In this document: piece by piece, positions 25,903 through 34,832 of the stretch
Numbering within the stretch: the stretch's first letter is position 1
Layout of the letters: each line of letters opens with the position of its first letter
Source: JBBDIK01 sp040880465
GTDB taxonomy: Bacteria > Actinomycetota > UBA4738 > JBBDHU01
Length of the DNA stretch: 64,000 nt
Reading direction: 5' to 3'
Assembly: GCA_040880465.1 (NCBI GenBank)
Contig: JBBDIK010000011.1
Coordinates: 266,210-330,209, forward strand
Notes under the pieces: model-generated
Seen by the model: the letters and a program-made list of their open reading frames with translations, nothing else
Databases searched by the model: none
What the model was told of the DNA's origin: nothing
Program-made: the position numbers and the translations under genes

Positions 25903-27407
25903 CAGCGCCTCTTCGGAGCCGCCCGGTCGGTGATCAAACGGACGACCGTGCGGACCGGTGAACCGGTAGCACCGGCCGGTGACGTGTCGGTGCCCGACTT
26001 GGCGTACGCCGTCCCCGCCACGTCTAGGTGTACCCACGGAGTATCGCCGACGAACTCCTTGAGGAACAGCGCCGCCGTGATGGCGCCACCATAGGGACCG
26101 CCGATGTTCTTGATGTCGGCGACCGGCGAATCGATCATCGAGCGGTAGCCGTCCCAGAGGGGTAGCTCCCAGCCGGGCTCCCCGGTGGCCTTACCGGCCG
26201 CAAGCACCTCGCGGACCAGCGCGTCGTCATTGCCGAACACGCCGTAGAGCTGGTCGCCGAGCGCCACCATGCACGCGCCGGTCAGCGTGGCAGCGTCGAT
26301 GATCGCCGTAGGGTCTTTCTCCGCTAGGAACGCCAGCGCGTCGGCGAGCACGAGGCGCCCCTCCGCGTCGGTGTTCAGCACCTCGGAGGTCTTGCCGTTG
26401 CGGTGCCGCAACACGTCGCCCGGCCGGATCGCGTTCCCACCGGGCATGTTCTCGGCCAGCGGGATCGCGGCGACGACGTTGATCTTGGGCTTCAGGAGCG
26501 CGACGGCACGCATCGCACCCAGCATCGCGGCGGCGCCGGACTTGTCCGCCTTCATCCACTCCATGTTCTTGGCGTCCTTGATGGACAGACCGCCCGAGTC
26601 GAATGTGATGCCTTTGCCGACCAGGCCGACCGGCTTCTGGCTCGCGCGGCCGCCGCTGTAGGTGAGTTCGACCATCCGCGGAGGGCGGGCACTGCCACGA
26701 CCGACACCGAGGACGCCACCGAAGCTACCCTTCTCGAGTTCGGTCGGCGTCCACACCTTGATCTTGAGACCCGCTTCCTTCGCCATCTTGCGGGCTTGCG
26801 CGGCGACCCACTCCGGCGTCGCGTCCAGCGACGGGGTGTTGACGATGTCGCGGGTGAACGCGATCGACGACGCGAGGATCTCGGCGCGCGCGATCGCCTG
26901 CTTCGCCCGGCGAGCGTCGGCGCTCTTGCCGATGAGCGCGACATCCTTCAGCTTCGGCGCGTCGTCCTTCTTCTCGTCCTTCTTGCTCTTGTATCCGTCG
27001 AAGGTATACGAGCCGAGAAGCACGCCTTCAACGGTCGCCTGCACGGCGTCCTCGGTGCTGCGGACGCACTGAGGGAGCGTGGTCGCGACGCGCTTGACCT
27101 TGTTCATCGCGCCAGCGGCCTTGCCGGCGGCCCGGCGCAGGTCGTCGGCGGTGACCTTGCCGCGCTTGCCGACACCCACGAGCAGGACGGTAGAAGCCGA
27201 GATCGTCCCGAGCGTCGGGACGGTCAGGGTCTCGCCGCGTTTGCCCTTGCGCCGCTGGTCCTTGAGCGCATCGAGCAGATCGACGCCCATCGCCCTACCG
27301 ACATCGCGAACGCCCGGACCCGCCTCGGGCCCCTCGTAGACCGGGAGGACCAGCAGGTCGGCATCGACGTCGGTGATGGCTTCGGCGGATGGGGTGAACG
27401 TGGACAC
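25902..27407 (-). CDS. pepA: M17 leucyl aminopeptidase
   Basis: The 501-residue PepA-type enzyme has GKGITFDSGGLSIK (metal and Lys), the signature NTDAEGRLVLADAL and the C-terminal catalytic domain. The dinuclear-metal stretch reads MKADKSGAAAM, where most relatives have MKxDMxG, a conservative change. It releases N-terminal residues from peptides in the cytoplasm. A Lys/Asp-rich insertion (KSKKDEKKDD) sits near residue 140 in the linker to the catalytic domain. Confidence 0.93.
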   Translation of the reverse strand: MSTFTPSAEAITDVDADLLVLPVYEGPEAGPGVRDVGRAMGVDLLDALKDQRRKGKRGETLTVPTLGTISASTVLLVGVGKRGKVTADDLRRAAGKAAGAMNKVKRVATTLPQCVRSTEDAVQATVEGVLLGSYTFDGYKSKKDEKKDDAPKLKDVALIGKSADARRAKQAIARAEILASSIAFTRDIVNTPSLDATPEWVAAQARKMAKEAGLKIKVWTPTELEKGSFGGVLGVGRGSARPPRMVELTYSGGRASQKPVGLVGKGITFDSGGLSIKDAKNMEWMKADKSGAAAMLGAMRAVALLKPKINVVAAIPLAENMPGGNAIRPGDVLRHRNGKTSEVLNTDAEGRLVLADALAFLAEKDPTAIIDAATLTGACMVALGDQLYGVFGNDDALVREVLAAGKATGEPGWELPLWDGYRSMIDSPVADIKNIGGPYGGAITAALFLKEFVGDTPWVHLDVAGTAYAKSGTDTSPAGATGSPVRTVVRLITDRAAPKRR

Positions 27408-27432
27408 AGTCTCCTCCTCGGGGACGAAGGGG

Positions 27433-27624
27433 TCAGTCTATCGAGCAGCTCCTCTCACGCCCGCCCGCCAGTCTCAGGGCGGGCACCAGGTACCCGGCTG
27501 CGACGAGCGCCAGGCCGGCGAGGCACTGGAACAGCGACATCCACCTGGGCAGCCGGGGGAAGCCTCTTGGGCCGACCAGGCCGAGGACGCCGGCAACCAA
27601 CAGCAATCTCCGAGGAGCCAACAC
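27433..27624 (-). CDS. Possible small two-helix membrane protein
   Basis: A 63-codon frame from GTG 27624 encodes two hydrophobic stretches (about 6-18 and 30-50) with a basic turn between (GPRGFPRLPRW). It lies just upstream of pepA on the same strand, 25 bases from its start. No family or strong ribosome site supports it. It is the only coding candidate in the 334-base gap 27408-27740; the remainder looks like promoter sequence. Confidence 0.3.
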   Translation of the reverse strand: MLAPRRLLLVAGVLGLVGPRGFPRLPRWMSLFQCLAGLALVAAGYLVPALRLAGGRERSCSID

Positions 27625-27740
27625 GATGCGACTAGGGCGGACCGCGGAAGTGCTGCCAGGGTTGCCAAGGTCACCTCCCGAGTATCGCAGCGGGGCGGAA
27701 TCAACGCCTCATGCCCGGCCGGCCGCGTTAGGCTTCCGCC

Positions 27741-28094
27741 GTGAAGAGCCGGAACATCACCGACCTGCTGACCTTCGACGAGGACTCACCGCAGCGCGAG
27801 ACGCTCGTCGAATCCGACCACCTGTGGTCCGAGGTTCTCTGTCTACAGGGCGCCCAGGAGATCGGGCCTATCGGGGACGCGGACGCCGACGCGCTCTTCG
27901 TCGTCCTCGCCGGCGAGGTGATGCTGATCGTCGCGAAGTCCCGCGACCGACTCAAACAGTGGGAGTCGGTCGTCGCCCCCGCCGGAACACAGATCTACGT
28001 CAAGAACGCGAGCGCGGAACCGGCCGTCGTCATGGTCGTCACCGCTCCCCCGCCGTCGGGACTTCCTGACGAACCACCGGCCGACGAGGCTTGA
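27741..28094 (+). CDS. Cupin-fold protein
   Basis: The 117-residue protein has the beta-barrel pattern of a cupin (SEVLCLQGAQEIGPIGDADADALFVVLAGEVMLIV, VVAPAGTQIYVKNAS). Canonical metal His residues are missing, so catalysis is doubtful and a binding or sensing role is likelier. GTG 27741 follows a TAGGCT box at 27729-27734 by six bases, fitting a leaderless transcript. The last 56 bases overlap the end of the convergent cytX gene. Confidence 0.72.
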   Translation: MKSRNITDLLTFDEDSPQRETLVESDHLWSEVLCLQGAQEIGPIGDADADALFVVLAGEVMLIVAKSRDRLKQWESVVAPAGTQIYVKNASAEPAVVMVVTAPPPSGLPDEPPADEA

Positions 28095-29475
28095 GCAACA
28101 CCACGCCGAGGAGGAACGCGACCAGGAACCCTGGGATGCTCGCTCCGATCACCCCATCGAGGAGCGGGAACGGCAGCTTCAGCCATCCGTGCAGCACCGT
28201 CTCGACGCCGGCCTTCCACGAATCCGGTCCCGTCGGCGTCGACCACTGATACACGACGAACCCCGCGATCCACGGCACCATCGCCAGCCAGCGCACGCCC
28301 CCGCGCACCCACGACGCCCCATCGCGTTCGAACAGGTCGCGCTCGGAGTAGTCGCGCACCTTCCAGATGAAGTACGACGCCGCGAACACCCCGAACAGCG
28401 GCACGAACACCGACCCGATCAGGAACAGGAACACCTCGTACGCATCCATCGTCAGCAGCAGCGCCAGCACGAACCCGACCGCCGACGTCGCCATGATGAA
28501 GACCCGCTGCGAGACGCGCGGTAGCAGGTTCTGCGCCGAGACCGCCGACGAGTAGATGTTCGCGAACGCCTCGTCCGTTTCGCCGGCAAGGAGCACCAGC
28601 AAGACGGCGGCCCCGCCCACAAGCGCGATCACCGACCCGCCGATGCCGACCACGTCCGGCGAAGCCGCTGCGACCAGCACCAGCATCGCGCCGAGCGCGT
28701 AGAACCAGACGTTGCCGGCGAAGTACCCGCCGTAGGTCCCGGCGACCCCTCGCGCCTTGCGCCCGGCGAACCGGTTGTAGTCCGCCACCAGCGGCAGCCA
28801 CGAGATCGGCATCACGATGACCAGGTCCACGCCCGTCCAGAACGTCGGCCAGCCGCCGATCCCCGGCGCCGCCCAGATCTCGCCGAGCTTGCCCGATGTG
28901 AGGATCTGCACGGTGATCCAGAGCCCGGCCGCACCGAGCACCCACACGCCGAAGCGCTCCAGCCACCGGCGGACGACCAGTACCGGACCACCGAGCGCGA
29001 GTCCCGTGCAGATCGCCGCGAAGACCAGCAGCCAGACCCAGTACGCATCGAGGCCGAGCAGCTCGATGGAGACGGCGTTCGCGACGCGGCCCATCGCCCA
29101 GAACTCGACCGCCGTCCAGCCGACGAGCTGCAGCAGGTTCAAGACCGTCGGGACGTACGAGCCGCGGGTGCCGAGCAGCGGCCGGAACAGCACCATCGAC
29201 GGCACACCCTCGCGCTGGCCCGCCAGTCCCATCAGCGCGAGCGGCACGCACCCGATGGCGCTGCCGACAACGATCGCAAGCAGCGCTTCCGGCAACCCGA
29301 GCGCCGGAACCAACAGCGCGCCGGTGACCAACACCAGAAGTCCGACGGATAGGTCGCCCCAGAGGACGGCGAGATCCACGCCGGAGAGCCTTCGGTGTTC
29401 ATCCGGAACGGGGCGGATGCCCCAGGACGGCGCCTCATCGATGGTCGCCTCGAGCCGCTGGGAAACGGTCGCCAT
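28039..29475 (-). CDS. cytX: NCS1 permease CytX, predicted thiamine-precursor (HMP) transporter
   Basis: The 478-residue, roughly 12-helix protein belongs to the nucleobase:cation symporter-1 family (GDLSVGLLVLVTGALLVPALG, and QLVGWTAVEFWAMG). The substrate call rests on its leader: a TPP riboswitch ends right at its ribosome site, and riboswitch-controlled NCS1 proteins of this kind (CytX) are predicted importers of hydroxymethylpyrimidine. No other thiamine gene is in the window, so salvage would feed a pathway encoded elsewhere. Confidence 0.85.
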   Translation of the reverse strand: MATVSQRLEATIDEAPSWGIRPVPDEHRRLSGVDLAVLWGDLSVGLLVLVTGALLVPALGLPEALLAIVVGSAIGCVPLALMGLAGQREGVPSMVLFRPLLGTRGSYVPTVLNLLQLVGWTAVEFWAMGRVANAVSIELLGLDAYWVWLLVFAAICTGLALGGPVLVVRRWLERFGVWVLGAAGLWITVQILTSGKLGEIWAAPGIGGWPTFWTGVDLVIVMPISWLPLVADYNRFAGRKARGVAGTYGGYFAGNVWFYALGAMLVLVAAASPDVVGIGGSVIALVGGAAVLLVLLAGETDEAFANIYSSAVSAQNLLPRVSQRVFIMATSAVGFVLALLLTMDAYEVFLFLIGSVFVPLFGVFAASYFIWKVRDYSERDLFERDGASWVRGGVRWLAMVPWIAGFVVYQWSTPTGPDSWKAGVETVLHGWLKLPFPLLDGVIGASIPGFLVAFLLGVVLLKPRRPVVRQEVPTAGER

Positions 29476-29480
29476 GCTGA

Positions 29481-29573
29481 GCCTCCCTTCGCCGGCATTA
29501 CCCGGATCAGGTTCTGAGGGTCGCCGCCTCCGCAGGCGGCCTCTCAGCCCGGTCGCACCGGGCTCCCCTTGTC
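29481..29573 (-). promoter_or_regulatory. TPP (THI-box) riboswitch
   Basis: On the minus strand the leader contains GGGGAGCCC, GGGCTGAGAGG, ACCCTCAGAACCTGATC and CGGGTAATGCCGGCGAAGG in order, which are the conserved elements of the thiamine pyrophosphate aptamer. A variable stem (GCCGCC/GGCGGC) lies between. The final GGGAGG is the likely ribosome site of cytX, eight bases before its ATG, so ligand binding probably blocks translation start. Confidence 0.95.
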
Positions 29574-29578
29574 GGGCG

Positions 29579-30037
29579 CTACTCTACCGCGCCCTCGGCC
29601 AGGAACCGCCGAAGGTTCTCGAGCGAACCGCGCATCAGGTGGCGCATGAACCGCGCGTAGATCCGCACGGCAAGTCCGCCGATCACCGGAACGTTGAGCG
29701 AGATGTCCTCGGTCCACGTGAACCGGGACAACCCGTCACCGCCACCCGGCGGGCGTTCCAGGAGCCACTCGCCGGTCCCCTTCACGAACTTCCCGTGACG
29801 CATCACCAGCCGCCGCGGCGGCTCCCATCCGATGACCTCCATCGGCTCTGCGAACGCGGGCACCCCGAAGAGCAGCGTCTTGACGTCGATCCGCGTTCCG
29901 ATGCCTTCACGATGGGCCGAACGCACCCGCACCCACGTCGCGTCTTTCAGCCAGCGGGCCTGGTCCTCCCAGACGAGCAGCCGCGGCCACAGGTCTTCGG
30001 GCGGCACGGGCAGGTCGGCGTCGAGTTGGAAGCGCAT
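29579..30037 (-). CDS. SRPBCC-fold (START-like) lipid/ligand-binding protein
   Basis: From ATG 30037 the protein has 152 residues with the polyketide cyclase/SRPBCC pattern (MRFQLDADLPVPPEDLWPRLLVWEDQARW, RFTWTEDISL, MRHLMRGSLENLRRFL). Such proteins bind hydrophobic ligands in a helix-grip cavity; the ligand is unknown. An alternative start ten codons upstream (30067) is less conserved. The TPP riboswitch of cytX begins just after its end. Confidence 0.8.
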   Translation of the reverse strand: MRFQLDADLPVPPEDLWPRLLVWEDQARWLKDATWVRVRSAHREGIGTRIDVKTLLFGVPAFAEPMEVIGWEPPRRLVMRHGKFVKGTGEWLLERPPGGGDGLSRFTWTEDISLNVPVIGGLAVRIYARFMRHLMRGSLENLRRFLAEGAVE

Positions 30038-30093
30038 CCTGGACACTGTCCCACGCCGGCCGGCCACACGAGCGGAGGCCGGAAAAGGGAAGC

Positions 30094-30127
30094 GGGAGGG
30101 GGACTGCCCGCAAGGAATCCCCCTCCC
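30094..30127. repeat. 10-base-pair hairpin in a long intergenic gap
   Basis: GGGAGGGGGA (30094-30103) and TCCCCCTCCC (30118-30127) form a perfect stem with a 14-base loop, 183 bases before the next gene on the plus strand. The rest of the 272-base gap 30038-30309 shows no gene. No T-tract follows, so this may be a 5' leader structure rather than a terminator. Confidence 0.45.
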
Positions 30128-30309
30128 GATATGCAGCGCCCGAGCGCCCGATCGGATGCGCCGCTACGGCGGCCGACAAGCGGCCGCCTCCACCCCTTGG
30201 CATCGGCCGCTCCCCCTCGAGACTTGAGCACCCTTCTCGGACTACCCCGCCCCTCCGGGGCCGTCCTCCCGACTTGTTGCCCGCGGCGGGCAGGCGGATA
30301 CTCGCAGGG

Positions 30310-31476
30310 ATGGAGCCCATCCATGTCCTCATCGCCGAAGACGAGCCCGACGTGCGTGCTGCGCTCGAGGACCTCATCGGCTCGGACGACGCCATGGATG
30401 TCGTCGGCACCGCCGGCGACGCCGACGAGGCCATCGAGGTCGCGGAACGGGTCCAACCGGACGTCGCCCTGGTCGATGTCAAGATGCCGAACGGCGGCGG
30501 CCCGCGTGCGACCCGCGAGATCCGGCGCCTGTGCCCCGAGACCCATGTGGTCGCCATCTCGGCCTACGAGGATCGGCGCACGGTCCTCGAGATGCTGCGC
30601 GCCGGGGTCGTCGGCTACATCGTCAAGGGCACCCCGGCCGAAGAGATCCTGTTCACCATCAGACGTTCCATGCAGGGCCAGGGAAGCCTCTCGGTCGAGG
30701 TCACCGCAGACGTGATCCAGGAACTCGCCCAACTCCTCGAGCGCTCCGAATCGATGACCCGCGAACTCCGCCAGCTCGACCGCACGAAGCGCGAACTGAT
30801 CCAGATCTTGTCCCACGAGCTGTTCACGCCGATCACCGCGATCCAGGGATTCGCCGTCACGGTGTCCGAACGCGGCGACAAACTCTCGGGTGAGGAGATC
30901 CGCACCCTCGCTTCTGGGGTTCAGCGCGCGAGCAACCGGATCCGGCGGCTGGTCGGGAACCTCGCCGCGCTCGCCCGCCTGGACCGCGAAGGGGTCGAGG
31001 CGCCGACCAGGCCGGTGGAGGCGTCAGAACTGATCCAGCGTGCCAGCAGCGAGTTCGGTGCGAACGCCGAGCGGCTGCGCGTACCGGATGACGCGACCCT
31101 GCGGCTCTGGGCCGACCCGGAACTGGCGACCCGTGCACTCGTCATCCTCATCGAGAACGCCGCCGCCCTTTCGGACGAGGAGGCACCGGTCGAGATCGAC
31201 GTGCGCCAGCGGGAGGGGTTCGTCGACATCGGCGTGACCGACCATGGCCCGGGCATCTCCGAGGAGGCGCAACGACGCGTCTTCGATGCGTTCACCCAGG
31301 CCGACGCCTCCAGCACCCGCACGCACCAGGGTCTCGGGATCGGCCTCTATCTGGCGCGGCGCATCATGAACGCCCACGGCGGGGCGATCGATGTTGCCTC
31401 ACAGGAGGGGAAGGGCAGCACCTTCCGACTTTCGTTCCTCGCACTCGACGATACGAGCGGGCCGGAACCCCGTTAG
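30310..31476 (+). CDS. Receiver-histidine kinase hybrid
   Basis: The 388-residue cytoplasmic protein has an N-terminal receiver (about 1-120; phosphoacceptor D56, DVKMP), a coiled-coil linker, a HisKA domain with phospho-His H169 (LSHELFTPITAIQG), and a HATPase_c domain (IENAA, TDHGPGIS, GLGIGLYLARRIM). The receiver-first order means it is probably itself controlled by an upstream kinase. It converges on a receiver-GGDEF gene with overlapping stop codons (31473-31476), which may be a signalling partner. Confidence 0.88.
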   Translation: MEPIHVLIAEDEPDVRAALEDLIGSDDAMDVVGTAGDADEAIEVAERVQPDVALVDVKMPNGGGPRATREIRRLCPETHVVAISAYEDRRTVLEMLRAGVVGYIVKGTPAEEILFTIRRSMQGQGSLSVEVTADVIQELAQLLERSESMTRELRQLDRTKRELIQILSHELFTPITAIQGFAVTVSERGDKLSGEEIRTLASGVQRASNRIRRLVGNLAALARLDREGVEAPTRPVEASELIQRASSEFGANAERLRVPDDATLRLWADPELATRALVILIENAAALSDEEAPVEIDVRQREGFVDIGVTDHGPGISEEAQRRVFDAFTQADASSTRTHQGLGIGLYLARRIMNAHGGAIDVASQEGKGSTFRLSFLALDDTSGPEPR

Positions 31477-32450
31477 GTGGTTCGGCGGTCGGCCGCCCAC
31501 ACGGACCCGGGCGTGCGTTTCGTGAACTCCTTCATCTCGGCCGCCACCGCCACGACCTCGGCGTAGTGCGAGAACTCGCGCCGGTCGGTCGAGGACACGC
31601 CGATCGAGATCGACACGATGGGGTAACGCTGCATATCGCCGCGCCGGTTCTCGATCTCGATGTAGCCCTTCTCGGCATCGACCTCGTCGTAGAAGGTGCC
31701 CGCCTGCCCGTCGAAGACCTCGATGAGCCGGTCGGCGATCTGGGGGGCGTGCTCCGAGGTCGTCACGATCATGAAATCGTCGGCGCCGACGTGCCCGACG
31801 AAGGTGTCCGGGCCCGCGATCTCGCCCGCGACGTCCCGGATCATGTTGCCGGCCGTCCGCAATACTTCGTCGCCGCGATCGAACCCGTAGTGCTCGTTGT
31901 AGGCCTTGAAGTTGTCCAGATCCGCGTACAGGGCCGCGAACTCCTCTCCCGCTTCGATCCGTCGCTCGATCTCCTCCTCGATACGGATGTACCCCGGGAG
32001 ACCGGTCAGCGGCGAGTGGGCGCGCATCTCGCGAGCACGGCGAAGGACGCCCTTGACGCGCGCCAGGAGCTCAGGGGTATCGAAGGGTTTCACGATGTAG
32101 TCGTCCGCGCCGGCCGAGAGCCCTTCGAGGCGGCTCGCCGACAGGCCCGTGGCGGTCAGCATGATGATCGAGACCGCAACGGTCCGCGGGTCGGCCCGGA
32201 GCTGTCGGGCGACCTCGAACCCGTCCATTCCCGGCAACATGACGTCGAGCAAGATCAGGTCGGGCCGCTTCTCCCGCGAGATCTCGAGGGCGTCGTCCCC
32301 GTTCGTTGAGAGCTTCACCTCGTAGCCGGCGGAGAGCAGTTCGATCTCGAGCAGGCGTGCGATGATCGGGTCGTCGTCGACGACCAGAACCGTTTCCGTA
32401 TGCGCGGGCCCCGCCGCTTCGGCAGCGTCGGGCGTCACCTCGTCGCTCAT
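31473..32450 (-). CDS. Receiver-GGDEF-like response regulator
   Basis: From ATG 32450 the 325-residue protein has a receiver (about 18-140; acidic pocket VDDD, phosphoacceptor D69, VKPF) and a GGDEF-fold domain. The signature is GADDF rather than GGDEF (VGHVGADDFMIV) and no RxxD site is seen, so diguanylate cyclase activity is doubtful. It may bind GTP or c-di-GMP as a sensor. The frame stays open to 32660, but that part is basic and unlike the family. Confidence 0.84.
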   Translation of the reverse strand: MSDEVTPDAAEAAGPAHTETVLVVDDDPIIARLLEIELLSAGYEVKLSTNGDDALEISREKRPDLILLDVMLPGMDGFEVARQLRADPRTVAVSIIMLTATGLSASRLEGLSAGADDYIVKPFDTPELLARVKGVLRRAREMRAHSPLTGLPGYIRIEEEIERRIEAGEEFAALYADLDNFKAYNEHYGFDRGDEVLRTAGNMIRDVAGEIAGPDTFVGHVGADDFMIVTTSEHAPQIADRLIEVFDGQAGTFYDEVDAEKGYIEIENRRGDMQRYPIVSISIGVSSTDRREFSHYAEVVAVAAEMKEFTKRTPGSVWAADRRTT

Positions 32451-32629
32451 AGGCCTTTCGACGTCCCCCTCGTTGTTCATATGCCATCGGCATCTCGGCC
32501 GGATGACTGAAGCCCTCTGGCCGAGGAAATCCGCGGCCCGTCCCTGGGCCCGGTTCCTCGCGGAGGTCCGGCGGCATGCCACCGCCCGGGCACGGCACGA
32601 GCCCGGGCGGGGGTGAGAGGATAACGGCC

Positions 32630-33484
32630 GTGCGGGCTCTCGGGGTGGATGTTTCGGCAACTCGTGGACTCGACCTCGTCCTGCTCGACGAGGACGCTAC
32701 GATCCTGGAGACCCACAAGCGGGTCACGCCCTCGGAACTCTTCGGCATCGCCGAGACCGCGAAGCCCGATGTGATCGCGATCGACTCGCCTCCGGCGTGG
32801 GGTGTCGCGGGTGGGTCGCGCCGCACGGAACAGGAACTGCGCCGCTTCGGCATCCAGTCGTACGGAACTCCGTCGGACCCGAAGAAGGCCAAGAACGCGT
32901 TCTACGAATGGATGGGTGTCGGGATGGCGGCGTTCGAGGCGATCGCGCCGATCTTCCCCCACTACAAGAACGGCCCCGTCCGCGGCACGGCGATCGAGGC
33001 GTTCCCGCACGCGTCGGCGGTCGTGCTCGCCGAGTGCCTGCCACCTGCAGGCGTGTCCAAGGGGGTCTGGCGGCGCTCGATCCTGCGCGCGCACGACGTG
33101 GCCGCGGATGAACTCCGCTCGATCGATCAGGTGGACGCCGCGCTGGCCGCGCTGACCGGACTGCTCGCGCTCCGCGGCCGGTTCACCGCGCTCGGCGATC
33201 CGCTGGAGGGCGTCATCATCATCCCGACGCGTACCCTGCCCGCGACCACGTACCGGCGCGGCGTCGAGATCCCCGCACCAGACGCCCAGCTGCACCTGCC
33301 CGGCCTCGCGCCGTGCGGATGCGGTCAGCCGGGCTGCGCCGAACTCACCCGAAGCGAGTTCGCGCCCGGGCACGACGCGAAACGGAAATCGGCACTGTGG
33401 AAACTCGTCCGCAGCGGTGATGACGCGGCCCAGGAATTGAAGCGACGTGGATGGGAACTCCCGCCCGAGGTTCGCGACCTGTGA
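32630..33484 (+). CDS. DUF429 RNase H-fold protein with Cys/GHDAK tail
   Basis: The 284-residue protein from GTG 32630 (GAGAGG ribosome site upstream) opens with the DUF429 pattern (ALGVDVSATRGLDLVLL, IDSPPAWG at 51-58, SIDQVDAALAA at 165-175), a predicted RNase H-like nuclease fold. The C-terminal 60 residues add a Cys cluster (C229, C231, C236) and FAPGHDAKRKS, a small module that looks separately inherited. Its stop overlaps the GTG of the sugar dehydrogenase gene (GTGA). Confidence 0.78.
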   Translation: MRALGVDVSATRGLDLVLLDEDATILETHKRVTPSELFGIAETAKPDVIAIDSPPAWGVAGGSRRTEQELRRFGIQSYGTPSDPKKAKNAFYEWMGVGMAAFEAIAPIFPHYKNGPVRGTAIEAFPHASAVVLAECLPPAGVSKGVWRRSILRAHDVAADELRSIDQVDAALAALTGLLALRGRFTALGDPLEGVIIIPTRTLPATTYRRGVEIPAPDAQLHLPGLAPCGCGQPGCAELTRSEFAPGHDAKRKSALWKLVRSGDDAAQELKRRGWELPPEVRDL

Positions 33485-34671
33485 AGCGAGCCGCGCGGGC
33501 GTTCGCCGCGGCCGCCGTGTTCGCGTTGCACCCCGGTGGCGCCTCCGCTCAGGCACCAGCACCCGATACCGTTGCACCGCAGCTCGTGGCCGACGACCTG
33601 GAGTTCCCCACGAACATGGCGGTCTCACCCGACGGCCGCGTGTTCTTCACGGAGAAGGACACGGGTCGCATCCGCATCATGGAGGACGGTAAGGTGCTCG
33701 AGGCCCCGTTCGCCGAGCTGCGGTCGACCCACAACAACGTGGAGAACGGCCTCCTGGGGATCGCCCTGCACCCCGACTTCCCCGACGAGCCGTGGGTCTA
33801 CGTGTACTACTCGTCCGCCGACGACGACACCAACCACCTGGCGCGGATCCCGGCGACCGGGAACGTCGGTGGGACGGTCGAGGACCTGATGACGCTGCTC
33901 CCGATCGCCAACGCGTACCACAACGGCGGGGACCTGGCGTTCGGCCCGGATGGCAAGCTGTACGTCACCGTGGGCGATGCGCACGAGTCGGTCCGGGCGC
34001 AGGACCCCGACAACGTCGGAGGGAAGATCCTCCGGCTGAACGACGACGGCTCGATCCCCGACGACAACCCGTTCGGTCCGGACAACCCGGTGTACTCGCT
34101 CGGCCATCGCAACTCATTCGGTATCTGCTTCGACGCCGCCAACGGCACGATGTGGGAAACCGAGAACGGCCCGGGAAGCAACGACGAGATCAACCGGATC
34201 GAGGCGGGCGGGAACTACGGCTGGCCGCAGGAGTCGGGCGCATCCGGCAACCCGGAGTACGTCGCGCCGGTCATCGATTTCCTCGAGACCATCGTTCCGA
34301 CCGGATGCCTCGCCCGCGATGGCACCGTGATCTTCGGTGACTTCGGGAGCCGCCTGCACCTCTTCGCGGAAACCCGGCCCCAGGATCGGTCGGTGGCCTC
34401 GTTCCCGAGCGGCATCACCGACCTGCAGTTCGCCCCGGACGGCTCGACGCTGGTATCCACGGACGATTCCATCTGGCGGCTCGACCCCTTCGCGGTGCAG
34501 GAGGATCCGGGGTCACCCGGGGGGGGCCTCCCCTCGTCCCCTGCGCCGGCGGAAGACGGAGCCCACACGGTCCGCACGATCGGGTTCATCGCCGGCGGCT
34601 TCGTCCTGCTGGTGATCATCGCCGGCGGCCTGTGGTTCCGAGCCATCCAGCGCAGGGAAGGCGGACCCTAG
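33481..34671 (+). CDS. Membrane-anchored PQQ-type sugar dehydrogenase
   Basis: The 396-residue protein has a signal peptide (cleavage after ASA near 22), a six-bladed propeller of the glucose/sorbosone dehydrogenase family (FPTNMAVSPDGRVFFTEKDTGRI, NGLLGIALHPDF, YHNGGDLAFGPDG, ETENGPGSNDEINRI, NYGWP), and a C-terminal membrane helix (about 370-390) with a positive end. It probably oxidises aldoses outside the membrane with PQQ. No PQQ biosynthesis gene is in view. GTG 33481 overlaps the DUF429 stop; the TAG stop shares CTAG with the convergent DUF4177-like gene. Confidence 0.82.
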   Translation: MKRAARAFAAAAVFALHPGGASAQAPAPDTVAPQLVADDLEFPTNMAVSPDGRVFFTEKDTGRIRIMEDGKVLEAPFAELRSTHNNVENGLLGIALHPDFPDEPWVYVYYSSADDDTNHLARIPATGNVGGTVEDLMTLLPIANAYHNGGDLAFGPDGKLYVTVGDAHESVRAQDPDNVGGKILRLNDDGSIPDDNPFGPDNPVYSLGHRNSFGICFDAANGTMWETENGPGSNDEINRIEAGGNYGWPQESGASGNPEYVAPVIDFLETIVPTGCLARDGTVIFGDFGSRLHLFAETRPQDRSVASFPSGITDLQFAPDGSTLVSTDDSIWRLDPFAVQEDPGSPGGGLPSSPAPAEDGAHTVRTIGFIAGGFVLLVIIAGGLWFRAIQRREGGP

Positions 34672-34832
34672 CCGGTCGGTCGCTTCAGGTAGGCGATCAG
34701 CGACACCGCCCCGGAAGGCGTCTGCTGCTGCACGACCGAGGCGAGTTCCCATCCTTCCTCGCCGAACGTGTTCAGGATCTCTCCCGGGTTGTGCTCCAAG
34801 AGCGGTGCGACGAAGTACTCCCACTTCTGCAT
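34668..34832 (-). CDS. Small DUF4177-like protein
   Basis: A 54-residue protein, MQKWEYFVAPLL then FGEEGWELASVVQQ, fits the short single-domain DUF4177-type proteins of unknown function. Its ATG overlaps the stop of the CoA-binding gene (TGATG). The frame is open further upstream but only as an out-of-frame shadow of that gene. Confidence 0.78.
   Translation of the reverse strand: MQKWEYFVAPLLEHNPGEILNTFGEEGWELASVVQQQTPSGAVSLIAYLKRPTG

Noticed and set aside
28039..28094. Overlap of the cupin and cytX ends as an error in one gene
   Set aside because: Both frames keep family-like ends up to their stops, and convergent overlaps are common here, so I accept the overlap.
27995..29251. Alternative frame of 418 codons inside cytX
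   Set aside because: It is an Arg/Ala/Gly-rich shadow. The 478-residue frame has the permease helices and starts at the riboswitch.
30094..30127. Intrinsic terminator at the 10-base stem
   Set aside because: There is no T-tract on either strand and it lies in the leader side of the next gene, so I list it only as a hairpin.
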